From assembly GCA_900554745.1 (NCBI GenBank), contig USIU01000094.1, positions 1-5,285 on the forward strand: a DNA stretch of 5,285 nucleotides, given 5' to 3'. Source of the stretch: an uncultured Leuconostoc sp. (GTDB lineage Bacteria > Bacillota > Bacilli > Lactobacillales > Lactobacillaceae). Below are positions 1-5,285 of this stretch, in pieces; the first letter of the stretch is position 1; the number at the start of each line of letters is the position of its first letter. Under the pieces are notes generated by a model. It was not told the DNA's origin. It worked only from the letters and a program-made list of their open reading frames with translations, and searched no databases. The translations under genes and the position numbers were made by a program.

Positions 1-1089
1 CAAGCCGGCAATAAAGCTGCCATTGACGGCTTAAACGGTAGTTTAACGCAACTGAGCCAGTTCTTATCGCAACAATTTGTACCAGCAGCGCAACAATTAG
101 CAACTGGTGCTGGCCAGGTCAATGCCGGGCAGCAGCAAGTCGCAACGGCGGCTTCACAGTTACAAGCCGGTGCTGGGCAACTCGCACAAGGAAATGGGCA
201 ACTGGCAACTGGCGCTACGCAATTAAACCGTGGCCTTGGTCAATTGACAGCCAAAAATGGCCAACTAACGACGGGAGCTGGCCAATTGAATCAAGGCGCA
301 CAACAGCTAACGACTGGAACTGCCCAAGCGGTTTCGGCTTTAGGTCAAGCTCAAGATGGGACAACAACTTTGGCGGCTAAGTTGGCAGATGGGGCGATTC
401 AACTCGAGCGTATCCATGGCCGCTCAGCTAATGTTAAGGCGCTGACAGAACCTGTTAAGCAAACCCAAAAGAATTATTCAAATGTAGACAATAATGGGAC
501 AGGTATGACGCCTTATATGATGTCAGTTGGTCTCTTTGTCGGCATGATTACCTTCAGTGCCATTTATGACTTTGTCACGGTGGCTAAAAAGCCACGGAGT
601 GGCTTTGCTTGGTGGGCCGATAAGCAAACGGTGAATATCCCCGTTTGGATTGCGCAAGCCTTGATTTTGACAACCTTATTGCTCTGGGTCGATGGCTTAC
701 ACCCAGAAAACGTGGCCATGTTGTACATTGTGGCACTGGTCGTTGCGTTTGCCTTTAATCAATTTGTCTTGCTCTTTAGTATTATGTTTGGTAAATTAGG
801 TTCTGGTCTCATGATTATTGCGTTGGTCTTGCAACTGAGTGCGAGTGCTGGTTCATATCCAATTGAACTATCAAATGGCTTTTTCCAAGCGATTCACCCT
901 TGGATGCCGATGACGTATTCTGTGCATGCCTTCCGCGAGGTCATTTCAATTGGCGGTCATGTTGGTGGTGATTTAGCGGTCTTATTGACTATTGGTATTG
1001 TGTCAATGGTCCTCACTTGGGGTGTGTACCACTGGAAGTTACAGCACAATGCGCTGATTTGGCCAAACCAAACAGAAACAACCAACTAA
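1..1089 (+). CDS. yhgE: YhgE/Pip-family membrane protein, C-terminal part (5' truncated by window edge)
   Basis: The frame is open from base 1 to the TAA at 1087-1089, giving 362 visible residues; the start lies upstream of the window. TTG at 244 is an internal codon in the repeat, not the true start. The visible part has two zones. First comes a hydrophilic Q/G/A/L-rich region with about a dozen X-X-X-Leu-X-X-Gly-type heptads (residues ~32-115). A polytopic C-terminal domain follows, with about five hydrophobic segments (near bases 505-576, 637-699, 711-790, 799-858 and 970-1035). The stretch around 859-950, with YPIEL, GFFQAIHPW and MPMTYSVHAFREVIS, resembles the conserved ABC-2/YhgE C-terminus. 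Known family layout is one N-terminal membrane helix, a large extracellular heptad-rich region and a C-terminal membrane block; Lactococcus Pip is a phage-infection receptor and B. subtilis YueB a phage SPP1 receptor with related architecture. Other members are linked to export, so the native role is unresolved. It is probably co-transcribed with the downstream Rrf2-type regulator. The family call is firm; the function is not. Confidence 0.87.
   Translation, partial: QAGNKAAIDGLNGSLTQLSQFLSQQFVPAAQQLATGAGQVNAGQQQVATAASQLQAGAGQLAQGNGQLATGATQLNRGLGQLTAKNGQLTTGAGQLNQGAQQLTTGTAQAVSALGQAQDGTTTLAAKLADGAIQLERIHGRSANVKALTEPVKQTQKNYSNVDNNGTGMTPYMMSVGLFVGMITFSAIYDFVTVAKKPRSGFAWWADKQTVNIPVWIAQALILTTLLLWVDGLHPENVAMLYIVALVVAFAFNQFVLLFSIMFGKLGSGLMIIALVLQLSASAGSYPIELSNGFFQAIHPWMPMTYSVHAFREVISIGGHVGGDLAVLLTIGIVSMVLTWGVYHWKLQHNALIWPNQTETTN
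94..345 (+). repeat. Heptad (21-bp period) coding repeat inside the YhgE/Pip protein
   Basis: Twelve consecutive 7-residue units run in register from base 94, most of them beginning Gln-Leu or Gln-Val with Gly or Ala at the fifth position. Examples are QLATGAG, QLQAGAG, QLAQGNG, QLTTGAG and QLNQGAQ. This is the X-X-X-Leu-X-X-Gly heptad pattern known from YhgE/Pip proteins. The units are degenerate at DNA level (mixed CAA/CAG, TTA/TTG/CTG and GGT/GGC/GGG codons), so this is a protein-level repeat with only partial nucleotide similarity. The array may begin upstream, since the window opens inside the gene. Units 3, 8 and 12 depart from the Gly at position five. Confidence 0.85.
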
Positions 1090-1120
1090 TAGTTTTGACG
1101 GTCGGGGGAGCCGGAATTTT

Positions 1121-1140
1121 TAGGGGAGATGGAGAGAGAG
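1121..1140 (+). promoter_or_regulatory. Purine-rich Shine-Dalgarno region of the Rrf2-type regulator
   Basis: An almost unbroken A/G tract contains AGGGGAG (1122-1128) and GGAGAG (1131-1136) ahead of two in-frame ATGs at 1143 and 1149. GGAGAG sits 6 bases before ATG 1143, and GAGAGAG (1134-1140) sits 8 bases before ATG 1149. This supports a start at 1143, with 1149 as an alternative, and argues against the longer in-frame extension that would overlap the preceding gene. Confidence 0.6.
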
Positions 1141-1142
1141 TT

Positions 1143-1643
1143 ATGAAAATGTCAAATGCAGTGGAGCAAAGTTTGGTCGTGTTAGTCATGCTGGCTTTAC
1201 AAAAAGGCGGCTTGCCGGTCAAAAGTTATTTACTGAGTGATCGCCTTGAGGTGTCAGAGTCCTATTTGAAGAAAACAATGCGCAAGCTCGTTGTGGCGGG
1301 AATTGTAGAAGCCATTGCTAGTAAAGAAGGGGGCTTCAAATTAGCGCGGCCGATTGCTGATATCACGCTTCTTGATGTTTATGAAGCTATTGAGGGCGAT
1401 GGGAGTTTCATTCATTCGACCCAATTAGCAGATCGTATTTTCTTAAGTCAAGCTTCGGCGCAGCCGACGGCTGATGTGCAACAAGCACTGGATGTGGCAG
1501 TTGATGATGTGCTCAGTGTTTTCAACGATGCCGAACAAGATTTTAAAAACCGGTTACAGAACTATACCATTGCGAAATTATTGCGTCATGTAAACGCCGA
1601 TAATTTTGAAAAGATTGACTGGCGACAGCATAAGCTCACATAA
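1143..1643 (+). CDS. Rrf2-family winged-helix transcriptional regulator, cysteine-free
   Basis: A 166-residue protein, typical of the Rrf2 family (about 135-165 aa). The N-terminal part is the DNA-binding domain. MKMSNAVEQ and the helix VVLVMLALQKGG are followed by the helix-turn-helix (about residues 24-52, LSDRLEVSESYLKKTMRKLVVAG). Next come the beta-wing SKEGGFKLARP (60-70) and the family-typical ITLLDVYEAIEGD (74-86). The C-terminal half contains a long helix (about 108-150) as expected for the dimerisation helix. There is no cysteine anywhere, so the three-Cys iron-sulfur ligand set of IscR/NsrR-type members is absent; it belongs with non-cluster members such as CymR or YwnA-like proteins, and its signal is unknown. 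ATG 1143 is chosen for its Shine-Dalgarno spacing; an upstream in-frame extension would overlap the Pip-like gene and add residues unlike the family. The gene lies 53 bp after the Pip-like gene with no terminator between, so it plausibly regulates that unit. The target is inferred, not shown. Confidence 0.88.
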   Translation: MKMSNAVEQSLVVLVMLALQKGGLPVKSYLLSDRLEVSESYLKKTMRKLVVAGIVEAIASKEGGFKLARPIADITLLDVYEAIEGDGSFIHSTQLADRIFLSQASAQPTADVQQALDVAVDDVLSVFNDAEQDFKNRLQNYTIAKLLRHVNADNFEKIDWRQHKLT

Positions 1644-1666
1644 CGACTTTGGTCGTTATTTTTTTT
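1641..1666 (+). terminator. Intrinsic terminator after the Rrf2-type regulator
   Basis: A perfect 7-bp stem, TAACGAC (1641-1647) pairing with GTCGTTA (1652-1658), has a 4-base loop TTTG and is followed directly by eight T (1659-1666). The stem begins with the regulator's own TAA stop codon. There is no T-run on the opposite strand, so it should act only on + strand transcripts. Confidence 0.85.
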
Positions 1667-1680
1667 GCCCAAAATTGGGC
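1667..1680. repeat. Short inverted repeat GCCCAA-AA-TTGGGC
   Basis: The 14-base sequence GCCCAAAATTGGGC has 6-base arms around a 2-base centre, lying directly after the T-run of the upstream terminator. It has no T-run of its own, so it is unlikely to be a second terminator. It could be a protein-binding dyad or an incidental palindrome. An imperfect dyad, CATTACCG (1680-1687) against CGGCAATG (1697-1704), follows it. Confidence 0.4.
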
Positions 1681-1747
1681 ATTACCGACACCTTGGCGGC
1701 AATGTTGTTCACAAATTGTCGATTTTAGCCGCAAAAAGTGACGTTTC

Positions 1748-1776
1748 TTGATGTTGAAAGCGCTTACAATTATAGA
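1748..1776 (+). promoter_or_regulatory. Predicted sigma-A promoter of the PTS/phospho-beta-glucosidase operon
   Basis: The -35 candidate TTGATG (1748-1753) is separated by 17 bases from the -10 candidate TATAGA (1771-1776). Each matches the consensus at four of six positions. Transcription would start near 1783, giving a leader of only about 25-30 bases. TACAAT at 1765-1770 is an alternative -10, but it lacks a good -35 at normal spacing. The cre box occupies the spacer, which fits repression by blocking RNA polymerase. Confidence 0.6.
1755..1768 (+). promoter_or_regulatory. cre box (CcpA operator) in the PTS operon promoter
   Basis: TGAAAGCGCTTACA matches the catabolite-responsive element consensus TGWAANCGNTNWCA at every defined position, with a symmetric AAGCGCTT core. 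It sits between the predicted -35 and -10 elements, 42 bases before the PTS start codon. From established Firmicute biology, CcpA with HPr-Ser-P would bind here and repress the operon when a preferred sugar is present. Confidence 0.88.
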
Positions 1777-1809
1777 TAGTAAAAGCTTTAGAAATAAGAG
1801 GAAGTCAAG

Positions 1810-3696
1810 ATGGCGAAATATACAGCGTTAGCTGAAGACATTTTAACGCATGTTGGTGGCAGTGACAATGTGGCTGGTTTGCGGCACTGTGTGACGCGCT
1901 TACGGTTTAATCTCAAAGATGAGAGTTTGGCCGATACAGAGTATTTGCAGCAACGAGATGGGGTGGTGACTGTGGTGAAAGCTGGCGGTCAATACCAAGT
2001 GGTCATTGGGAATCAGGTGCCCGATGTTTATGATGAAGTGGTGAAAGTTGGGCATTTGCCAGTTGGTGGTGAGAGTTCAGCTGATACGGCAGCCACTGCG
2101 GGGCCAAAAGGAAATTGGTTTGACCGTTTTATTGATGTTGTGTCTAACCTGTTTCAACCTATTTTGGGCGCTTTGGCCGCGGCCGGTATTTTAAAAGGAA
2201 TCACCGCGATTCTAGCCGCTGCTGGGATGCCAAAGACTGATAGTGTCTATGTGGTGATGAACGCGATTGGGGATGGCTTGTTCCAGTATCTCCCCATCTT
2301 TTTAGCTGTCACAGCTGCTAATAAATTTAAAATGAATGTCTACACGGCACTGGCGATTGCCGGGGCGTTGGTTTATCCAGGATTACCACAGTTGTTAGCC
2401 GCGGCGAAGCCCTTTATGGGCTTGACGATTCAAGTGCCTGCCGGTGGGTATTATAGTACGGTTTTGCCAATTATTTTGGCAATTTATGTGGCGTCAAAAA
2501 TTGAACGGTTCATGAAGCGACACACGCATGACAACGTGAAGATGTTCTTTGTCCCCATGGTGACGATTTTTGTCACGTTATGGTTGACGTTCCTTGTGGT
2601 TGGCCCAATTGCCAATACGGCATCTAACGCGGTCGGCACGTTCTTCATCGCAGTTTACAACATGAGCCCAATTCTTTATGGTTTTGCCATGGGTGCGGGT
2701 TGGCAGATTCTGGTGATGTTTGGGCTTCACTGGGGAATTGTCCCATTGATTATCACACAAATTGCGACACTCGGTTATTCACCGTTGATGGCCGCAGCCG
2801 CTTTACCAAACTTCACACAAACGGGTGCTTTGACTGGCGTTTGGTTGAAGACCAAGGAAAAGAAGGTCAAGACAGGCGTTATCCCAGCTATTATTTCATC
2901 AATTTTTGGTGTTACTGAACCCGCAATTTATGGCTACTCTTTGCCAATGAAAACGCCATTTATTGTGTCGATTATTTCTTCTGGTATTGTCGGGGCTTAT
3001 CTGGGCTACTTTAAGGTACTCACTTACATTAACGGTGGATTGGGCATCTTCATGTATCCTTCATATATTGGGCCAAATGGTAATTTAACGGGCGTGATGC
3101 ACATGATTATTGGAACGATTTTGGCTATTGTTCTGAGTTTTGTGGGCATGCTGTTTGTCAAGGTGCCAAAGCTCTACGATCAATCAGTTCCTGCTGCGGC
3201 CACGTCTGGTGATCAAGGGACATCAGCGCAAGTTGAATTACAGAGTGAAACAATCAAGAGTCCCTTGGCTGGTAAGACAGTTGCTTTGGCAGACGTAGCC
3301 GATGAAGTCTTTGCTTCGGGGGCAATGGGACAAGGGATTGCGATTGATCCTAGCCAAGGCGAGATTGTGGCACCAACTGCCGGTGAGGTCAAAATTTTAT
3401 TCCCAACTAAGCATGCGATTGGCTTTGTGACAGAAAACGGGGCTGAATTATTAATCCATATTGGTATGAATACTGTGGAACTTAATGGTCAGCATTTCAC
3501 GGCACACGTTGCCCAAGGCGATCATGTACAAGCCGGTCAAAAGTTGGTGTCCTTTGATGTCGCTGCCATTCAGGCTGCAGGATACCCAGTCGTGACCCCA
3601 GTTATTGTGACAAATTCACCACAGTATGTGGCGATTGAAACGACTGACGCGCCTACTGTGACAACAGCAAGTGACTTGATTTTCTTGAAAAAATAA
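1810..3696 (+). CDS. bglP: PTS beta-glucoside-type permease, fused EIIBCA
   Basis: A complete 628-residue sugar permease that imports and phosphorylates its substrate at the cytoplasmic membrane, using phosphate relayed from HPr. Domain order is IIB, IIC, IIA. IIB (about 1-80) carries the phosphorylated cysteine C27 in LRHCVTRLRF. IIC (about 102-457) is polytopic; it contains FGLHWGIVPL with H307, and FGVTEPAIYG with E370, the conserved sugar-site motif of the glucose/glucoside EIIC superfamily. A polar Ala/Gln/Ser linker (about 458-480) leads to a glucose-type IIA (about 482-610) with both conserved histidines: H535 in TKHAIGF and the phospho-acceptor H550 in ELLIHIGMNTVELNG. Length and order match BglP/BglF (about 610-625 aa). 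ATG 1810 has AGAGGAAG five bases upstream. The adjacent phospho-beta-glucosidase supports a beta-glucoside or cellobiose-like substrate, but the exact sugar cannot be read from sequence; trehalose and sucrose permeases share parts of this fold but would not be expected beside a GH1 enzyme. No defects are seen in catalytic residues. Confidence 0.93.
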   Translation: MAKYTALAEDILTHVGGSDNVAGLRHCVTRLRFNLKDESLADTEYLQQRDGVVTVVKAGGQYQVVIGNQVPDVYDEVVKVGHLPVGGESSADTAATAGPKGNWFDRFIDVVSNLFQPILGALAAAGILKGITAILAAAGMPKTDSVYVVMNAIGDGLFQYLPIFLAVTAANKFKMNVYTALAIAGALVYPGLPQLLAAAKPFMGLTIQVPAGGYYSTVLPIILAIYVASKIERFMKRHTHDNVKMFFVPMVTIFVTLWLTFLVVGPIANTASNAVGTFFIAVYNMSPILYGFAMGAGWQILVMFGLHWGIVPLIITQIATLGYSPLMAAAALPNFTQTGALTGVWLKTKEKKVKTGVIPAIISSIFGVTEPAIYGYSLPMKTPFIVSIISSGIVGAYLGYFKVLTYINGGLGIFMYPSYIGPNGNLTGVMHMIIGTILAIVLSFVGMLFVKVPKLYDQSVPAAATSGDQGTSAQVELQSETIKSPLAGKTVALADVADEVFASGAMGQGIAIDPSQGEIVAPTAGEVKILFPTKHAIGFVTENGAELLIHIGMNTVELNGQHFTAHVAQGDHVQAGQKLVSFDVAAIQAAGYPVVTPVIVTNSPQYVAIETTDAPTVTTASDLIFLKK

Positions 3697-3702
3697 GGAG
3701 GT
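3695..3702 (+). promoter_or_regulatory. Optimal Shine-Dalgarno overlapping the permease stop codon
   Basis: AAGGAGGT is fully complementary to the 16S rRNA 3' end and lies 6 bases before ATG 3709. Its first two bases are the last two of the permease TAA. This fixes the start of the hydrolase and indicates that the two genes are translated from one message, possibly with coupling. Confidence 0.85.
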
Positions 3703-3708
3703 AGCAAC

Positions 3709-5175
3709 ATGCCAGCGAAACAGTTTCCAGCAGACTTTTTATGGGGTGGTGCGACGGCAGCCAATCAGTTTGAAGGCGGTTGGCAAGCCGGTGGGCGTGG
3801 GCCAGCCACTTCGGATACGGCTGTGGCCATTGATCCCGAAGATCGCAAAACCGCCCTTGATTTTGCTGCACCGATGAGCAAGGCCAAGGTATTGGCAGCG
3901 TTAAATGATACAGAAGGGCGCTACCCCAAGCGCTGGGGGTCAGACTTTTATCATCGGTACAAAGAAGATATTGCCTTGTATGCGGAAATGGGGCTTAAAA
4001 CGTTCCGCCTGTCGATTGCCTGGTCGCGCATTTTCCCGAATGGGGATGAGGCCGAACCCAACGAAGCGGGTTTGCAGTTTTATGATGCAGTGTTTGACGA
4101 GCTACGCCAACACAACATTGAACCACTGGTCACGTTATCCCACTATGAAACGCCGATTGGGATTGCTCTGAATTATGGTGGTTGGCAAAATCGTGCGGTG
4201 ATTGATTTATTTGTTAAATATGCCAAGACGGTGATCACGCGCTACCAAGACAAGGTCAAATATTGGCTAACATTTAATGAAATTAATGTCATTGGGGTGT
4301 CTGGTTACGTGGGTGGGGCCTTACTGTCAGATGATGACGCCTATACCTTACAAGACCGTTTCCAAGCAGCGCATCATCAGTTTGTCGCGTCTAGTTTAGT
4401 GACGCAATTTGCGCATGAACTGAACCCTAATTTAAAAATTGGCATGATGCTGGCACGGATGCAAGCTTATCCAGCTACACCAGATCCGTTAGATGTTTTG
4501 CAAGCCTTAAAATTAGATCACGAAAATTTGTTTTATTCAGATGTGCAGGTACGTGGCAAATATCCTGCTTATGCTAAGCGCTTTTTTGCCGAAAACGGGA
4601 TCACATTAGCCATGGAACCAACGGATGAAGCGGTATTAGCCGCGCATCCAGTTGATTTCATGTCATTCTCTTACTATATGAGTACGGTGGCCCGGCATGA
4701 GCCAGGGGCCAATATTGAAAAAACGTCGGGTAATTTTGTCAACGGCGAGGCTAATCCGTATTTAACCAGTTCTGATTGGGGCTGGCAAATTGATCCAGTC
4801 GGTTTACGGATTACGTTAAATCACTTATACGATCGTTATCAAGTGCCTTTGTTTGTCGTGGAAAATGGCTTAGGGGCACTTGATACCGTGACGGCTGATG
4901 GTCAGATTCATGATGACTATCGTATTGATTATGTGAAACAACATATTCAACAAATGTATGAAGCCATTCAAGATGGCGTTGAACTTTTGGGCTACACGAC
5001 CTGGGGGATTACCGACTTAGTGTCAGCGGGCACATCGGAATTTTCGAAGCGGTATGGTTTTGTCTATGTGGACATGGATGACCAAGGCCAGGGGACGTTT
5101 GACCGAACACGCAAAGATAGTTTTTATTGGTACCAACAAGTGATTGCTACGCGGGGAGCCATAGCGTTTGATTAA
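3709..5175 (+). CDS. bglH: GH1 6-phospho-beta-glucosidase
   Basis: A complete 488-residue cytoplasmic glycoside hydrolase family 1 enzyme, typical length for the family and without a signal peptide. It would split the 6-phospho-beta-glucoside made by the upstream permease into glucose-6-phosphate and an aglycone or glucose. The N-terminal signature FLWGGATAANQFEGG supplies Q20. H145 lies in LSHYETP, and the acid/base E191 follows N190 in TFNEINV. The nucleophile is E385 in VVENGLG. The phosphate-binding set S439, K447 and Y449 is present in VSAGTSEFSKRYG, which separates phospho-specific members from plain beta-glucosidases. A440 follows S439, where 6-phospho-beta-galactosidases of the LacG type have Trp, favouring a gluco-type substrate. 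The segment TTWGITDLVSAG departs slightly from the more common WGCIDLVSAS. It lies 12 bp after the permease gene and ahead of a terminator, so it is the last gene of a two-gene operon under the cre-controlled promoter. The symbol is borrowed from the B. subtilis bglPH pair; orthology is not proven. Confidence 0.93.
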   Translation: MPAKQFPADFLWGGATAANQFEGGWQAGGRGPATSDTAVAIDPEDRKTALDFAAPMSKAKVLAALNDTEGRYPKRWGSDFYHRYKEDIALYAEMGLKTFRLSIAWSRIFPNGDEAEPNEAGLQFYDAVFDELRQHNIEPLVTLSHYETPIGIALNYGGWQNRAVIDLFVKYAKTVITRYQDKVKYWLTFNEINVIGVSGYVGGALLSDDDAYTLQDRFQAAHHQFVASSLVTQFAHELNPNLKIGMMLARMQAYPATPDPLDVLQALKLDHENLFYSDVQVRGKYPAYAKRFFAENGITLAMEPTDEAVLAAHPVDFMSFSYYMSTVARHEPGANIEKTSGNFVNGEANPYLTSSDWGWQIDPVGLRITLNHLYDRYQVPLFVVENGLGALDTVTADGQIHDDYRIDYVKQHIQQMYEAIQDGVELLGYTTWGITDLVSAGTSEFSKRYGFVYVDMDDQGQGTFDRTRKDSFYWYQQVIATRGAIAFD

Positions 5176-5181
5176 AAAATG

Positions 5182-5206
5182 AACCGAGGGTCACGCCTCG
5201 GTTTTT
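5182..5206 (+). terminator. Intrinsic terminator of the PTS/phospho-beta-glucosidase operon
   Basis: An 8-bp GC-rich perfect stem, AACCGAGG (5182-5189) with CCTCGGTT (5196-5203), has a 6-base loop GTCACG and a T-run at 5202-5206. Six A at 5174-5179 on the upstream side would give a T-run on the opposite strand, so it may also stop antisense transcripts. Confidence 0.88.
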
Positions 5207-5207
5207 A

Positions 5208-5221
5208 TGTAACCGCTTTCG
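5208..5221 (+). promoter_or_regulatory. Probable second cre box, upstream of the last gene
   Basis: TGTAACCGCTTTCG fits the cre consensus TGWAANCGNTNWCA at all defined positions except the last (G for A). It begins two bases after the terminator T-run and ends six bases before the extended -10 element of the next gene, so it covers the -35 region. CcpA binding here would be expected to repress that gene, although the position could be compatible with other effects. Confidence 0.6.
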
Positions 5222-5226
5222 GGATG

Positions 5227-5235
5227 TGGTATGAT
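5227..5235 (+). promoter_or_regulatory. Extended -10 promoter element for the last gene
   Basis: TGGTATGAT reads as an extended -10 (TG, one base, then TATGAT, five of six consensus positions). No good -35 exists at 16-18 bases upstream (TGTAAC at 5208-5213 is the best), which the TG extension could offset. A start near 5242 would leave a leader of about 23 bases with a strong ribosome binding site. Confidence 0.55.
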
Positions 5236-5264
5236 TGACAAAATAGCGCGAAGGAGGGGAACAA

Positions 5265-5285
5265 ATGGCGGCGCAAGTGAATGAT
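5265..5285 (+). CDS. Start of an unidentified gene (3' truncated by window edge)
   Basis: ATG 5265 is preceded by AAGGAGGGG (5251-5259) at 5-base spacing, and the frame stays open to the window end, giving MAAQVND. Seven residues are too few to name a family. It has its own promoter candidate and a cre-like box upstream, and it follows a terminator, so it is likely a separate transcription unit. A sugar-related role would fit the context but is not supported by the protein itself. Confidence 0.65.

Noticed and set aside
1095..1123. Possible separate promoter for the regulator (TTGACG at 1095-1100)
   Set aside because: The -35 is good, but at 17-base spacing the -10 position reads TTTTAG, a poor match. 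With no terminator before it, read-through from the Pip-like gene is the simpler explanation.
1017..1142. N-terminal extension of the Rrf2-type regulator starting at TTG 1017
   Set aside because: It would overlap the Pip-like gene by more than 70 bases, and its residues do not resemble the conserved Rrf2 N-terminus, which begins at MKMSNAVEQ. ATG 1143 has a suitable ribosome binding site.
2578..2918. Short open frames on both strands inside the permease gene
   Set aside because: They lie wholly within a well-conserved EIIC coding region, have no ribosome binding sites or family resemblance, and are best explained as shadow frames.
3570..3871. Minus-strand open frames across the permease/hydrolase junction
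   Set aside because: They are antisense to two convincingly coding genes and lack plausible start signals or recognisable protein features.
5235..5240. Perfect TTGACA -35-like hexamer
   Set aside because: At normal spacing its -10 would fall at about 5258-5263, in the ribosome binding site just before ATG 5265, where there is no TATAAT-like sequence. It is probably incidental.
1..5285. Mobile elements, CRISPR arrays, tRNA or rRNA genes, or a novel defence system
   Set aside because: No transposase-like frame, terminal inverted repeats, spaced direct repeats or structured RNA signatures were seen. All coding space is explained by recognisable families except the seven codons at the right edge.

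Overview
This window looks like a chromosomal stretch from a Gram-positive low-to-moderate-GC Firmicute, most likely a member of Lactobacillaceae. The evidence is strong AGGAGG-type ribosome binding sites, CcpA-type cre boxes, short stem plus T-run terminators, a YhgE/Pip-type membrane protein, and a PTS beta-glucoside permease paired with a GH1 phospho-glucosidase. The genus is not determined from the sequence alone. All recognisable genes are on the + strand.

Left part (1-1666): the 3' portion of a YhgE/Pip-family membrane protein, with its N-terminus outside the window, is followed after 53 bp by a small Rrf2-family winged-helix regulator. No terminator separates them, so they are probably co-transcribed. 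A compact intrinsic terminator, which includes the regulator's stop codon in its stem, closes this unit.

Middle and right part (1667-5206): an intergenic region of about 165 bp carries small inverted repeats and a sigma-A-like promoter with a full-match cre box between its -35 and -10 elements. It drives a two-gene catabolic operon. The first gene is a complete IIB-IIC-IIA beta-glucoside-type PTS permease. The second is a complete GH1 phospho-beta-glucosidase, 12 bp downstream, with an optimal ribosome binding site overlapping the permease stop codon. The permease would import and phosphorylate an aryl-beta-glucoside or beta-glucodisaccharide, and the hydrolase would cleave the 6-phospho product in the cytoplasm. 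A strong, possibly bidirectional terminator ends the operon.

Right edge (5208-5285): a second, near-perfect cre box, an extended -10 element and a strong ribosome binding site precede the first seven codons of another gene, which cannot be identified.

The window reads as an ordinary sugar-utilisation locus next to a Pip/regulator pair. I see no evidence of a new biological system. The points most worth a second look are the regulatory layout (two cre boxes and no antiterminator target in the PTS leader), the cysteine-free Rrf2 regulator coupled to a Pip-like protein, and the dense heptad repeat in that protein.
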